The translations under genes and the position numbers were made by a program. From assembly GCA_004009845.1 (NCBI GenBank), contig RMBW01000064.1:1-64000 (forward strand): 64,000 bases of DNA, in the 5' to 3' direction. Position 1 is the stretch's first letter. Each line of letters opens with the position of its first letter. Under the pieces are notes generated by a model. That model made no database searches. It was not told where the DNA came from and saw only the letters and a list, made by a program, of their open reading frames with translations. The DNA is from Davidsoniella eucalypti. Taxonomy: Eukaryota > Ascomycota > Sordariomycetes > Microascales > Ceratocystidaceae. This document shows, one piece after another, positions 12,241-21,100 of the stretch.

Positions 12241-14387
12241 AAACCACACCCCACCCCTCTACCGTGGAGCGGCAATCGCTCCTGCTCCGTACCTTTCAGG
12301 GCTTAAACAATTTTTGACTAAGGCATCGCACCTCTGACCTGAAGGTTTGAAAAGGATTTTCCAATGCTAAAGACACAAATGGCTCAAAAAGGTTATAAAA
12401 CATATTGTTCATGGCTTTCAAAATTTACAAGTGATTTGTCTTGATTTCTTTTCAGTTCTCTTTCAATTAGAGGAATGTTTTCATTAGGCAATTAATTATT
12501 GTTTTAATTAGAATATCTACTAGCTAGTGATATATCACAGGCATCCCACCCAGACACAAGAGGTTCATGGTGAATGATGCCACACCCTAATCAAATCTAA
12601 ATCTGATGTAGGACTCAAATCCTAACAAACCCAAGTCAATATATCATAAACAAACATTTTGCAGTTATCTCAGTACTTAAACATTTTGGTGCAATTCTAG
12701 GGTTTTAATAGTACTGCTGTAGGCCTCTAGAATGGGGATGTAGAGCTGCTCAGGATTGCCCTCTGGTGTTCCAAATATTGGGGTTGCTGTATCCCCAAAC
12801 AAGATTGACCTGATGGTTAGGCATAAATGTTTCACAACACCTAATGGCTCTGGGAACTCACCCATTATACGATTGAGTCCGAATGCATTCATATCTGCAG
12901 TCTTGGCATTAGCAATGGCCTGCAGGCTTCCAACCTCCCACCATCGAAGACGATCCATACCTTTCCTCTGTTTGATATCACCAAACCCATTGTTCCATGA
13001 TTGGCATGCACACATCCAAATCAAAACATAAAAGAACGACTCTAGGTCATGGCGATAGGTATGGTCAATCCCCTCCAGAACCTGAATTGCCATGAAGAGA
13101 ATCGTACCTGTTCGATGTTTCACACCACTTGGACCACTATCTTCCATCTTGGCTAGATCGAGGTCAATGAGCATACCACTGAAGCCATCTGCAGTCTTAG
13201 GGTCTGTGATGATGATGTTGTTTGTTGAAATATCCCGGTGAAGAATTCTGCCTGTCATGTAAAGAGACCTGTGAGCTTTTATAGCATCTCTTAGTGTTTC
13301 AAGTAGCTCTCTCACTGTCCGGAAGCTTCCGAGGGGACGACCAGCAGGGGAAACAACAATGCAGTAGTAGATCCTATTGTCCCAAGAGACCTCAGTAGCA
13401 GGCTGATTTTCGTTAATCGATGGCTGATCAGAATTGTCCTCTGATTTCTTCTTTGACAAGCGGGTATCAGAATAGTTCTCTGATTTCTTCTTTGACAGGC
13501 GGGTATCAGAATTGTTCTCTGATTTCTTTGACAAGCGGGTATCAGAATGGTCCTCTGATTTCTTCTTTGACAAGCGGGTATCGGTAGATAGGTGGTCAGA
13601 TGTTGGCTTTCGTTTTTTACTGGGGGTAAATGCTGGCGCTAGCTTTGGAGGTTGTCTGTTTTGGTTGAGAAACCGGTGCTGTCGAGACAGAAATTTCAGG
13701 CATCCTCGTATCTTTTTGGTGGATGTGATTTGACAATAGGCTATCATCTTGTTCACGCCCTTAACACCCCGTTCTTGTGCTAACTTCAGGTGTTCAACTT
13801 CCGGAGTCCGCTTTTCCGGCACCCATGAAAACTTGACAACATATCCTTCAGTTGTAGTAAAGCATGTGGTTGCTCGACTGACAACTGCAGTCCGGCTTAC
13901 AATCTGCTTAATGAGTGTGAACTTCAAGCCCTGTAGCTCAATATATGGAGACCCATTCTCAGATTTGATAGCTGTGTTGAGGCCCATGGCATCATCATCC
14001 ATTGTGGCATATCCAACAAGAGCTCGTGCAAATTGCTCTGGCGTTTTATGGATATCAATCAGATCTGAGCTATAAGGCCCTGATCGATCAAACACCCAGA
14101 GCTCCATTCTTGATCCACAGAGCAAGAAGCCATGAACAAACATGCGTGTAGGGTCATCACCAAAGATACTTCGAACATAGCGTGTCAACTGAAGAAAATC
14201 CGCCTTGAATCTGCTTTTGTCGTAAGATTGCTTGTGCTCCCCAACAACAAGAACATTCCTATAGCGAAAGGTGTTGGCTGTGATTGTACGTTTCTGGAAA
14301 AAGATATCGATTTTACCTTTTTGCCCTTCAAACTGACTGGCTGTCGTTGTAGTATATAACTCGTTTGGCGAATGGGGGAAAGAACTA
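12241..14387. repeat. Left arm of 2147-bp inverted repeat
   Basis: Reverse complement of 16247-18393. Paired coordinates always sum to 30634 wherever checked (for example gene ends 12677/17957 and internal points 14132/16502 and 14359/16275), so the arms have no net indel. Long translations from the two arms are identical. The match stops at 14387/16247, where the left copy continues into the kinase N-terminus. On the outside it stops at 12241/18393 within LINE-derived sequence. The outermost 50 bp or so of each arm is LINE RT-thumb DNA; the rest is the FunK1 C-terminal half and its 3' flank. Confidence 0.95.
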
Positions 14388-15016
14388 TCTTGTAGTGAGC
14401 ATAGCCACTTCCAGACGGCGCTCTCACTGGCAATCGAAGGAAATGATGTCCATTTGTTACCATGATATTCTGCCATCACATTGCTCAACATCTTGTTCTG
14501 TTCCTCTGTCCAAGTTTCAGGGTTGAAGAAATTGTCAAAGAAGCCACCGACACCACGAAACGTACAGTCCTCGATCTCAAGGAAGAGCTCCCTCTCAATA
14601 AGTTGACCTGTTTCACTATCACAAAATCGACTAGAGCTAGTCTTGATAGGTGTCTGAAGGGATGGATGGGAGAGAGTAGGCGGTGGGAGTGTTGATGGGC
14701 GGATAATGGCAAATATTGTAGTCCAAACTTCAATTTCGGAGGCTTTGTTGATGATATGTTGAATGAGGGGGTTGAATTTGTCGATTTTTACAGCACCCTT
14801 GTCCAAGTCTGTCATTGTGGATGATATGGCTGCTATTGCTTCAAATTCTTGTACTGCGGGTGATACAACTAAAGATGCTAGAAGACCAACAACGAAGATT
14901 TTTTGTTGTCTCGAATCGATGTCAAAGAAGTCTAGTAGTCGAGCTCTATGCTTCACAAGAATATCATCAATAGGGTTCTTCTCGATGATATCGAGTTCTT
15001 CTTGAGTGAAAGTCAT
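12677..15016 (-). CDS. FunK1-type fungal protein kinase, copy A (full length)
   Basis: A 779-residue protein of the fungal FunK1 kinase family, common in repeat-rich fungal genomes and of unknown substrate. I chose the ATG at 15016 (MTFTQEEL) because it lies just after a 68-bp 5'-leader intron (15094-15027, branch TTGACTAACC, acceptor TATAG) that is also present in copy B. Kinase motifs sit near the C-terminus: HRDISTNNI from residue about 593, LIDLDLAKM about residue 616 in place of DFG, then GTILFMAIQVLEG and the family signature YRHDLESFFYVLIW. An N-terminal half of about 450 residues and a Lys/Ser-rich four-unit repeat precede the catalytic loop. Catalytic aspartates are present and the frame is open, so it could be active. 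Its C-terminal two thirds form the left arm of the inverted repeat. Reading from 15238 is possible but would ignore the intron. Confidence 0.75.
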   Translation of the reverse strand: MTFTQEELDIIEKNPIDDILVKHRARLLDFFDIDSRQQKIFVVGLLASLVVSPAVQEFEAIAAISSTMTDLDKGAVKIDKFNPLIQHIINKASEIEVWTTIFAIIRPSTLPPPTLSHPSLQTPIKTSSSRFCDSETGQLIERELFLEIEDCTFRGVGGFFDNFFNPETWTEEQNKMLSNVMAEYHGNKWTSFPSIASESAVWKWLCSLQDSSFPHSPNELYTTTTASQFEGQKGKIDIFFQKRTITANTFRYRNVLVVGEHKQSYDKSRFKADFLQLTRYVRSIFGDDPTRMFVHGFLLCGSRMELWVFDRSGPYSSDLIDIHKTPEQFARALVGYATMDDDAMGLNTAIKSENGSPYIELQGLKFTLIKQIVSRTAVVSRATTCFTTTEGYVVKFSWVPEKRTPEVEHLKLAQERGVKGVNKMIAYCQITSTKKIRGCLKFLSRQHRFLNQNRQPPKLAPAFTPSKKRKPTSDHLSTDTRLSKKKSEDHSDTRLSKKSENNSDTRLSKKKSENYSDTRLSKKKSEDNSDQPSINENQPATEVSWDNRIYYCIVVSPAGRPLGSFRTVRELLETLRDAIKAHRSLYMTGRILHRDISTNNIIITDPKTADGFSGMLIDLDLAKMEDSGPSGVKHRTGTILFMAIQVLEGIDHTYRHDLESFFYVLIWMCACQSWNNGFGDIKQRKGMDRLRWWEVGSLQAIANAKTADMNAFGLNRIMGEFPEPLGVVKHLCLTIRSILFGDTATPIFGTPEGNPEQLYIPILEAYSSTIKTLELHQNV
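13425..13590 (-). repeat. Four-unit in-frame tandem repeat in the FunK1 gene
   Basis: A unit of 39-42 bp coding SDTRLSKKKSE-like peptides occurs four times in a row, between the N-terminal half and the kinase catalytic region. One unit lacks a Lys codon. The same array is present in the right arm (about 17045-17210) and in copy B (about 41935-42100), where unit differences are small. The peptide is basic, serine-rich and probably disordered. Confidence 0.8.
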
Positions 15017-16053
15017 ATTGGTATGTCTATAAGAATATGGCTGGTTAGTCAAGGGTTTCCTCAATTGAAGGTAGAAAGGAAAACGTAAACAAACCTCTTC
15101 CAGCATAAGCGGGTTTTTGCAGTAGGATGAATAGGAGAATGATGAATTGACGCAGGAAATATGGTAATGTTGAGGGTGTTTATTTCGCCGATATAGAAGT
15201 TGAGAAATCGTGATAGGGTGTACTTTTAAAATGTCCAAGATGATGATGATGATTTTAAAATGCCCAAATGGACTCTGTTGTTGTGTTGTACATTCTAAAT
15301 TGTGGAGGGAAACTGCTTATATATATTTATAGTAGTTAGCTTTATAGTGGATACCTGTTGAAAACAGCCAAGAAAACATAGTTATGCTGCCTAACAAAGA
15401 TTGCTGTGACAACCCATAAAACATAGTTATGCTACCTAACAAATATTGCTAACAAAACAACAGTTAAATGCCTAATGAAACTTTCCTCGAACTCTGAAGT
15501 AGTAGTCAGGGGAAGGCTGACACTAGTGGCTATTACTACTAGTTGTAGACAGAAAATATTAGATTGAATGCCTAGGGGAAAACCTTGGGAGATTTCAATT
15601 TACCACAATCCTTATTTTTCATAAAGTTTTTTTACTATGCCTTACTTTCTCTAGTCTCATAAATAGATTTCTGTTACAACCTGAGTAAAGACCTTTATTC
15701 TGCCAAGATATACTTTAATACATTTTTCATTGTATGTATCATTTAGATACTGTTTCTAGCATCATCTTTGGGTTAGATGGATATAGACTTTAGAATCTCA
15801 AATAGTTGTGACAACTTCATCGTACAACCTATCTCCTTTAGCCTCTTGATGTTGATGTCTTACAGCTAGTGAAACTAGCATATTCCTAAGCACTCCACGA
15901 CATAATTTTGGCTGACCATCGCAACATCAACAATAATACCTTTCTTAGATATCTACTTTTTTTTTAGTATGTTGTTCAATGATAGCGTGAATCAAGTGAT
16001 ATATATATATATTTCATTTTTGGCCATTGCTAAAGATATCTCGTAAAGAAGAA
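15017..16053. repeat. 5' flank of FunK1 unit A, duplicated at 39.5-40.5 kb
   Basis: Non-coding upstream part of the FunK1 unit. It contains the leader intron, a TATATATTTATAG stretch near 15317, an (AT)n run near 16003 and long AT-rich sequence. It matches the reverse complement of 39503-40502 almost throughout, so the duplicated unit is about 3.5 kb and includes its own upstream region. The match ends near 16053, in sequence reading LKISRKEE on the + strand. Confidence 0.8.
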
Positions 16054-16130
16054 TCGAGGTAGGAACTTGCCTTGTAGTATGTTAATGTGGGGCGTGGCAT
16101 GAGTACTAAGCATCATCTATCTGCGAAGCT

Positions 16131-17957
16131 ATGAGTGAATCATCCAACTTTGTCTGGTGCAATGGTGGCTGTGATTCCGGTCAGATCCACGAGGGTGGCG
16201 CTGAGCAGCCCATCGTGACATGCTTTACGTGTAGCTCACGCACCTGTAGTTCTTTCCCCCATTCGCCAAACGAGTTATATACTACAACGACAGCCAGTCA
16301 GTTTGAAGGGCAAAAAGGTAAAATCGATATCTTTTTCCAGAAACGTACAATCACAGCCAACACCTTTCGCTATAGGAATGTTCTTGTTGTTGGGGAGCAC
16401 AAGCAATCTTACGACAAAAGCAGATTCAAGGCGGATTTTCTTCAGTTGACACGCTATGTTCGAAGTATCTTTGGTGATGACCCTACACGCATGTTTGTTC
16501 ATGGCTTCTTGCTCTGTGGATCAAGAATGGAGCTCTGGGTGTTTGATCGATCAGGGCCTTATAGCTCAGATCTGATTGATATCCATAAAACGCCAGAGCA
16601 ATTTGCACGAGCTCTTGTTGGATATGCCACAATGGATGATGATGCCATGGGCCTCAACACAGCTATCAAATCTGAGAATGGGTCTCCATATATTGAGCTA
16701 CAGGGCTTGAAGTTCACACTCATTAAGCAGATTGTAAGCCGGACTGCAGTTGTCAGTCGAGCAACCACATGCTTTACTACAACTGAAGGATATGTTGTCA
16801 AGTTTTCATGGGTGCCGGAAAAGCGGACTCCGGAAGTTGAACACCTGAAGTTAGCACAAGAACGGGGTGTTAAGGGCGTGAACAAGATGATAGCCTATTG
16901 TCAAATCACATCCACCAAAAAGATACGAGGATGCCTGAAATTTCTGTCTCGACAGCACCGGTTTCTCAACCAAAACAGACAACCTCCAAAGCTAGCGCCA
17001 GCATTTACCCCCAGTAAAAAACGAAAGCCAACATCTGACCACCTATCTACCGATACCCGCTTGTCAAAGAAGAAATCAGAGGACCATTCTGATACCCGCT
17101 TGTCAAAGAAATCAGAGAACAATTCTGATACCCGCCTGTCAAAGAAGAAATCAGAGAACTATTCTGATACCCGCTTGTCAAAGAAGAAATCAGAGGACAA
17201 TTCTGATCAGCCATCGATTAACGAAAATCAGCCTGCTACTGAGGTCTCTTGGGACAATAGGATCTACTACTGCATTGTTGTTTCCCCTGCTGGTCGTCCC
17301 CTCGGAAGCTTCCGGACAGTGAGAGAGCTACTTGAAACACTAAGAGATGCTATAAAAGCTCACAGGTCTCTTTACATGACAGGCAGAATTCTTCACCGGG
17401 ATATTTCAACAAACAACATCATCATCACAGACCCTAAGACTGCAGATGGCTTCAGTGGTATGCTCATTGACCTCGATCTAGCCAAGATGGAAGATAGTGG
17501 TCCAAGTGGTGTGAAACATCGAACAGGTACGATTCTCTTCATGGCAATTCAGGTTCTGGAGGGGATTGACCATACCTATCGCCATGACCTAGAGTCGTTC
17601 TTTTATGTTTTGATTTGGATGTGTGCATGCCAATCATGGAACAATGGGTTTGGTGATATCAAACAGAGGAAAGGTATGGATCGTCTTCGATGGTGGGAGG
17701 TTGGAAGCCTGCAGGCCATTGCTAATGCCAAGACTGCAGATATGAATGCATTCGGACTCAATCGTATAATGGGTGAGTTCCCAGAGCCATTAGGTGTTGT
17801 GAAACATTTATGCCTAACCATCAGGTCAATCTTGTTTGGGGATACAGCAACCCCAATATTTGGAACACCAGAGGGCAATCCTGAGCAGCTCTACATCCCC
17901 ATTCTAGAGGCCTACAGCAGTACTATTAAAACCCTAGAATTGCACCAAAATGTTTAA
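16131..17957 (+). CDS. Chimeric ORF: IBR-like zinc-finger fragment fused to FunK1 C-terminal half (copy A')
   Basis: A 608-codon open frame. Its first 38 codons read as an IBR/RING-between-RING fragment (NFVWCNGGCDSGQIHEGG, then VTCFTCSSRTC), a zinc-binding pattern of RBR ubiquitin ligases. From 16247 the frame is the right arm of the inverted repeat and gives the same protein as the FunK1 C-terminal portion, including the tandem repeat, HRDISTNNI and LIDLDLAKM. The N-terminal kinase half is missing. The fusion stays in frame across the duplication breakpoint by chance. No promoter evidence supports expression, and it may be a rearrangement by-product. Transcription from either end across the palindrome would give a long hairpin RNA. 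Confidence 0.5.
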   Translation: MSESSNFVWCNGGCDSGQIHEGGAEQPIVTCFTCSSRTCSSFPHSPNELYTTTTASQFEGQKGKIDIFFQKRTITANTFRYRNVLVVGEHKQSYDKSRFKADFLQLTRYVRSIFGDDPTRMFVHGFLLCGSRMELWVFDRSGPYSSDLIDIHKTPEQFARALVGYATMDDDAMGLNTAIKSENGSPYIELQGLKFTLIKQIVSRTAVVSRATTCFTTTEGYVVKFSWVPEKRTPEVEHLKLAQERGVKGVNKMIAYCQITSTKKIRGCLKFLSRQHRFLNQNRQPPKLAPAFTPSKKRKPTSDHLSTDTRLSKKKSEDHSDTRLSKKSENNSDTRLSKKKSENYSDTRLSKKKSEDNSDQPSINENQPATEVSWDNRIYYCIVVSPAGRPLGSFRTVRELLETLRDAIKAHRSLYMTGRILHRDISTNNIIITDPKTADGFSGMLIDLDLAKMEDSGPSGVKHRTGTILFMAIQVLEGIDHTYRHDLESFFYVLIWMCACQSWNNGFGDIKQRKGMDRLRWWEVGSLQAIANAKTADMNAFGLNRIMGEFPEPLGVVKHLCLTIRSILFGDTATPIFGTPEGNPEQLYIPILEAYSSTIKTLELHQNV

Positions 17958-18393
17958 GTACTGAGATAACTGCAAAATGTTTGTTTATGATATATTGACT
18001 TGGGTTTGTTAGGATTTGAGTCCTACATCAGATTTAGATTTGATTAGGGTGTGGCATCATTCACCATGAACCTCTTGTGTCTGGGTGGGATGCCTGTGAT
18101 ATATCACTAGCTAGTAGATATTCTAATTAAAACAATAATTAATTGCCTAATGAAAACATTCCTCTAATTGAAAGAGAACTGAAAAGAAATCAAGACAAAT
18201 CACTTGTAAATTTTGAAAGCCATGAACAATATGTTTTATAACCTTTTTGAGCCATTTGTGTCTTTAGCATTGGAAAATCCTTTTCAAACCTTCAGGTCAG
18301 AGGTGCGATGCCTTAGTCAAAAATTGTTTAAGCCCTGAAAGGTACGGAGCAGGAGCGATTGCCGCTCCACGGTAGAGGGGTGGGGTGTGGTTT
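16247..18393. repeat. Right arm of 2147-bp inverted repeat
   Basis: Mirror of 12241-14387 with a 1859-bp spacer (14388-16246). On its outer side the sequence continues into LINE RT-thumb DNA in a nearly natural order, unlike the left side. This suggests the right outer flank is the older junction. Confidence 0.95.
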
Positions 18394-18450
18394 TCCAGAC
18401 GGTAGTGCCCTGTTTTTACCTACTTTCCTTTACAGTTTATAGGCCCAGAC
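18394..18450 (-). mobile_element. LINE RT-thumb scrap at palindrome edge
   Basis: Reverse complement resembles 9940-9995 of the first LINE fragment (TACTGG...CTGGG, a run with GTAAAGGAAA and AAAAACAGGG), then skips about 70 bp to the CGTCTGG-AAAACCACACC part that enters the arm. This shows that the FunK1 unit lies inside a LINE remnant. Confidence 0.6.
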
Positions 18451-19214
18451 CAGTAGTAAATTAAGCTTAGATGGGATTAAGAACTAACTAATAGGCATCT
18501 ATTGAAGAAATGGGATACAATAACCACTTCCTCTTTTTGTTGCTTTAGTAGTCCATGTGTTGTAAAGATTTGAGCTAAATGTTATGGCTTTAGTTGACTT
18601 GCCATCTTGTCACATGTTGGAGCCAACGCTGACATCATGAGAAGGGTTACAGACCCTAGCCAGACTTCGCCCAGTGCAACATTACACTTTGGCCGGCCTC
18701 TTGCATGACCAGAATCAGCAAGAGTAGACCAAACTAATGGATAGTTACATATTTATTAGGAATATTGAAATGCTTTGTCAGGCTGAGCCAGACCAGGCTT
18801 GTGGCAGATGTTCTTTGAGAAAAAAAAAAAGAAGAAAATATTGTTTTTCTTCTTTCTTGTTTCTTTGGGCATAAGTAAAAAGAGAAAGCCTAAAAGGCTT
18901 CAAGTGACGATTTTTTTTGGTAGATTTTTTTTTTGTTTCCTCTTTCGAATTAATATTAAATCTTTCTTTTCCTGTGCTACTAAATTTTCTTTACAATATG
19001 GTGACGAAGAGGTTCACTTTTATTTTCTATGGCATTGTAAGTTGATGATGATGATGATTTTATTCTAGAGATTTATCTAAGAGCTCCTTTTCGACTCCGG
19101 GTGAGGCCGTATTTTCTGGCACCAATTTTCTATGTTCCTAGTATCCGGGACTGCTCAGACTAGTCTGGCATCCATCCCTTTTACAGTAGCAACACCTGCG
19201 TCTCCTTTTTAAAG
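18451..19214. other. AT-rich sequence, no gene seen
   Basis: T-rich runs near 18820-18990 and a (GAT)n run near 19045. The last 150 bp are probably the 3' non-coding tail of the minus-strand LINE that follows. No supported gene. Confidence 0.4.
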
Positions 19215-21100
19215 CAAAAAAACAAAAGAAAAGAAAGACTAATACCAATAAACAAAGGAAAAAGAAGAGAGATTTCCATGATCCTCTCTCTGCAGTGGCT
19301 GTGCCTGTTTTTGTGCCTTTTTTGTCAGTGTTCTTCTATCTTTCGTGGTCATGAGTAGTTTTTTGGTGATTACTCTGCCCCAAGGTTTTAGCCTTTTGTG
19401 ACACGTCCAAATGTGGGTCCTTTCCTTGTCTTTGCCACACCTGTGGCATTCCATTGTGGCGTTCTCGTGGCCGAACCTCTCATGATATTCTTTGAAGTCA
19501 CCATGACCAGAGAGTGCGGAGTGCTGTCCTTGACTGATTCTTGTCCCCCAAGGTATGGCGACTTCTCCTAGAGGAACCCCATTTCTCGCCTCTCCATGTT
19601 ATCTCTGATGGCTGCCTGCTCGTGGAACCATTCCTTAAACTTTGCCTGTTTATGTTCCCTAAACCACCTGTAAGCTCCTGCTATAGACATGGAGTGTTCT
19701 GGAGTGCGTTTGGCCGAGCCTTTAGCTAGTGCATCGGCTCTCTCATTGCCACTGATTCCTTTGTGCCCGGGGGTCTAGATGCAGTAGACCTTTCTGCCTA
19801 TCAGTCTATTTTTCAATGTCTGAATAAGCTTCTTGGCCTCGTCAATTGCCTCCTGTGAGGATCCTGCCTTGTTATGTGATCCATTTATGCGGGACACCGC
19901 GGCCCTGTTGTCGAGGCAGATCCAGATGTTTGTGCACCTGTCCGTCAGTGTCGGGGTGAGGCCTTTGAGTCCATGTAGTATCGCAAATATTTCTGCGTCT
20001 ATGACCTCTTTCCATCTGCCTCCCGAGTATGATCCCTCCAGTGTGGCTGTTCCTCCTTTTTCGGCAATCCATCCCGAGCATATCCATCCCTCCGAGCTTT
20101 TGGAACCATCCGTGTATAGCTAGATGTCGGTGGAGGGGCAGGTTTCCTTGTGTCTCAAGTGTGCCCCTGCCGCTAAATCCTTTCCTTGCCTAGTGACCAC
20201 CGCACTCGCTGGCGGGTTGTTAGTTGTTCTGGGGAGGCCTTCTACATGCCCGTACCTTGGGGAGGTTCCGGGAGGGATGCCAGCATGTCTACAATTCGGG
20301 GTGAAAGATGGTACCGTCTTCCGGGGCCATACCGCATTTCTCGCAGTGGATGCTTGTCGTCTAGTTGGTACCATCTAATAGCTTCCCTTGTGACTGCATT
20401 ATCCATTATGAGTCCTGCGGGGGGCATGTTTGCCAGCATATGGATCAATGCCGATGGTGTCTTTCTATAGGCTGGGAGTGCAACCAGTAGTGCTTCCCGG
20501 AGTGCTTTTTCCAGTCGTGCTGCCTTGTCTATGTTGCCTCTTTCTCCTGGTTTCCACCAAGTTGCGGCTGCATATGTCATCACAGGTTCAAAAATTGCTC
20601 TGACCACTTGCATGAGTTCCTTCACAGGTCCCCCGAATTTGCAGCCTTTGAGGATATGCAGTGCACCAGCCGATCTTTCCATTCGTGAGGCTATTTCCTT
20701 CACATAGTGCCTGAAACTCAGGCCAATGTCGTGTACCAGCCTGGGGATGTTGTGTATGACGAATTTCTCCCACACTGTCTCTTTCTCCACCGTTCTGGCT
20801 TCCAGGTAGTGTCGGATCATTTCCAATTCCTCCGCCTTGGGCGTTCCAGCAATGGAAAGTGCGAAGCCAGTAGCAGTTGCCGTCATGTTGATGACCTTGT
20901 CGGTTCCCTTGAACAGGTCGAGGTTCATTTTCTTTTTGGCCAGCATAGGGTTGACACCAATCATCCTAGATTCTGGCAGGAGTCTGGCCATGTGCCGGTT
21001 GCTCTGGTTTATCTTCTTGATACTATTTTGAATGTTGAGGGTTGTTCCGATCTGCATCCCGCCCAATGCCTTGGTAGCCCATGAGGAGGCATTTTTTGGC
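19215..21100 (-). mobile_element. Internally deleted Tad1-like LINE (ORF1 joined to RT thumb, RNase H, zinc knuckle)
   Basis: Reading leftwards from 21066, one open frame of 274 codons begins with the ORF1 gag-like region also seen at 11.4-11.65 kb (MARLLPESRMIGVNP, WEKFVIHNIPRLVHDIG). It passes directly into RT-thumb sequence (LSFRHYVKEIASRMERSAG, then PVMTYAAATWWKPG). The endonuclease, RT palm and knuckle region are therefore deleted. Downstream, with stops and frameshifts, come an RNase H domain (20.1-19.7 kb: SGGRWKEVIDAEIF, ICLDNRAAVSRINGS, TPGHKGISGNERADALA) and a terminal CHRCGKDKERTHIWTCHK knuckle at 19454-19390. It is a non-autonomous derivative and is not intact. Confidence 0.75.

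Noticed and set aside
15017..15238. Upstream extension of FunK1 copy A to an ATG at 15238
   Set aside because: It reads through a clear leader intron conserved in copy B; after splicing, the upstream ATGs are out of frame.
14388..16246. Terminal inverted repeats of a DNA transposon around FunK1
   Set aside because: The repeats are a duplicated gene half and flank, with no transposase and no target duplication; copy B lacks the inverted arm.
18799..19068. Open frame with Lys/Phe-rich product
   Set aside because: Arises from homopolymer A and T runs; no protein-like composition.
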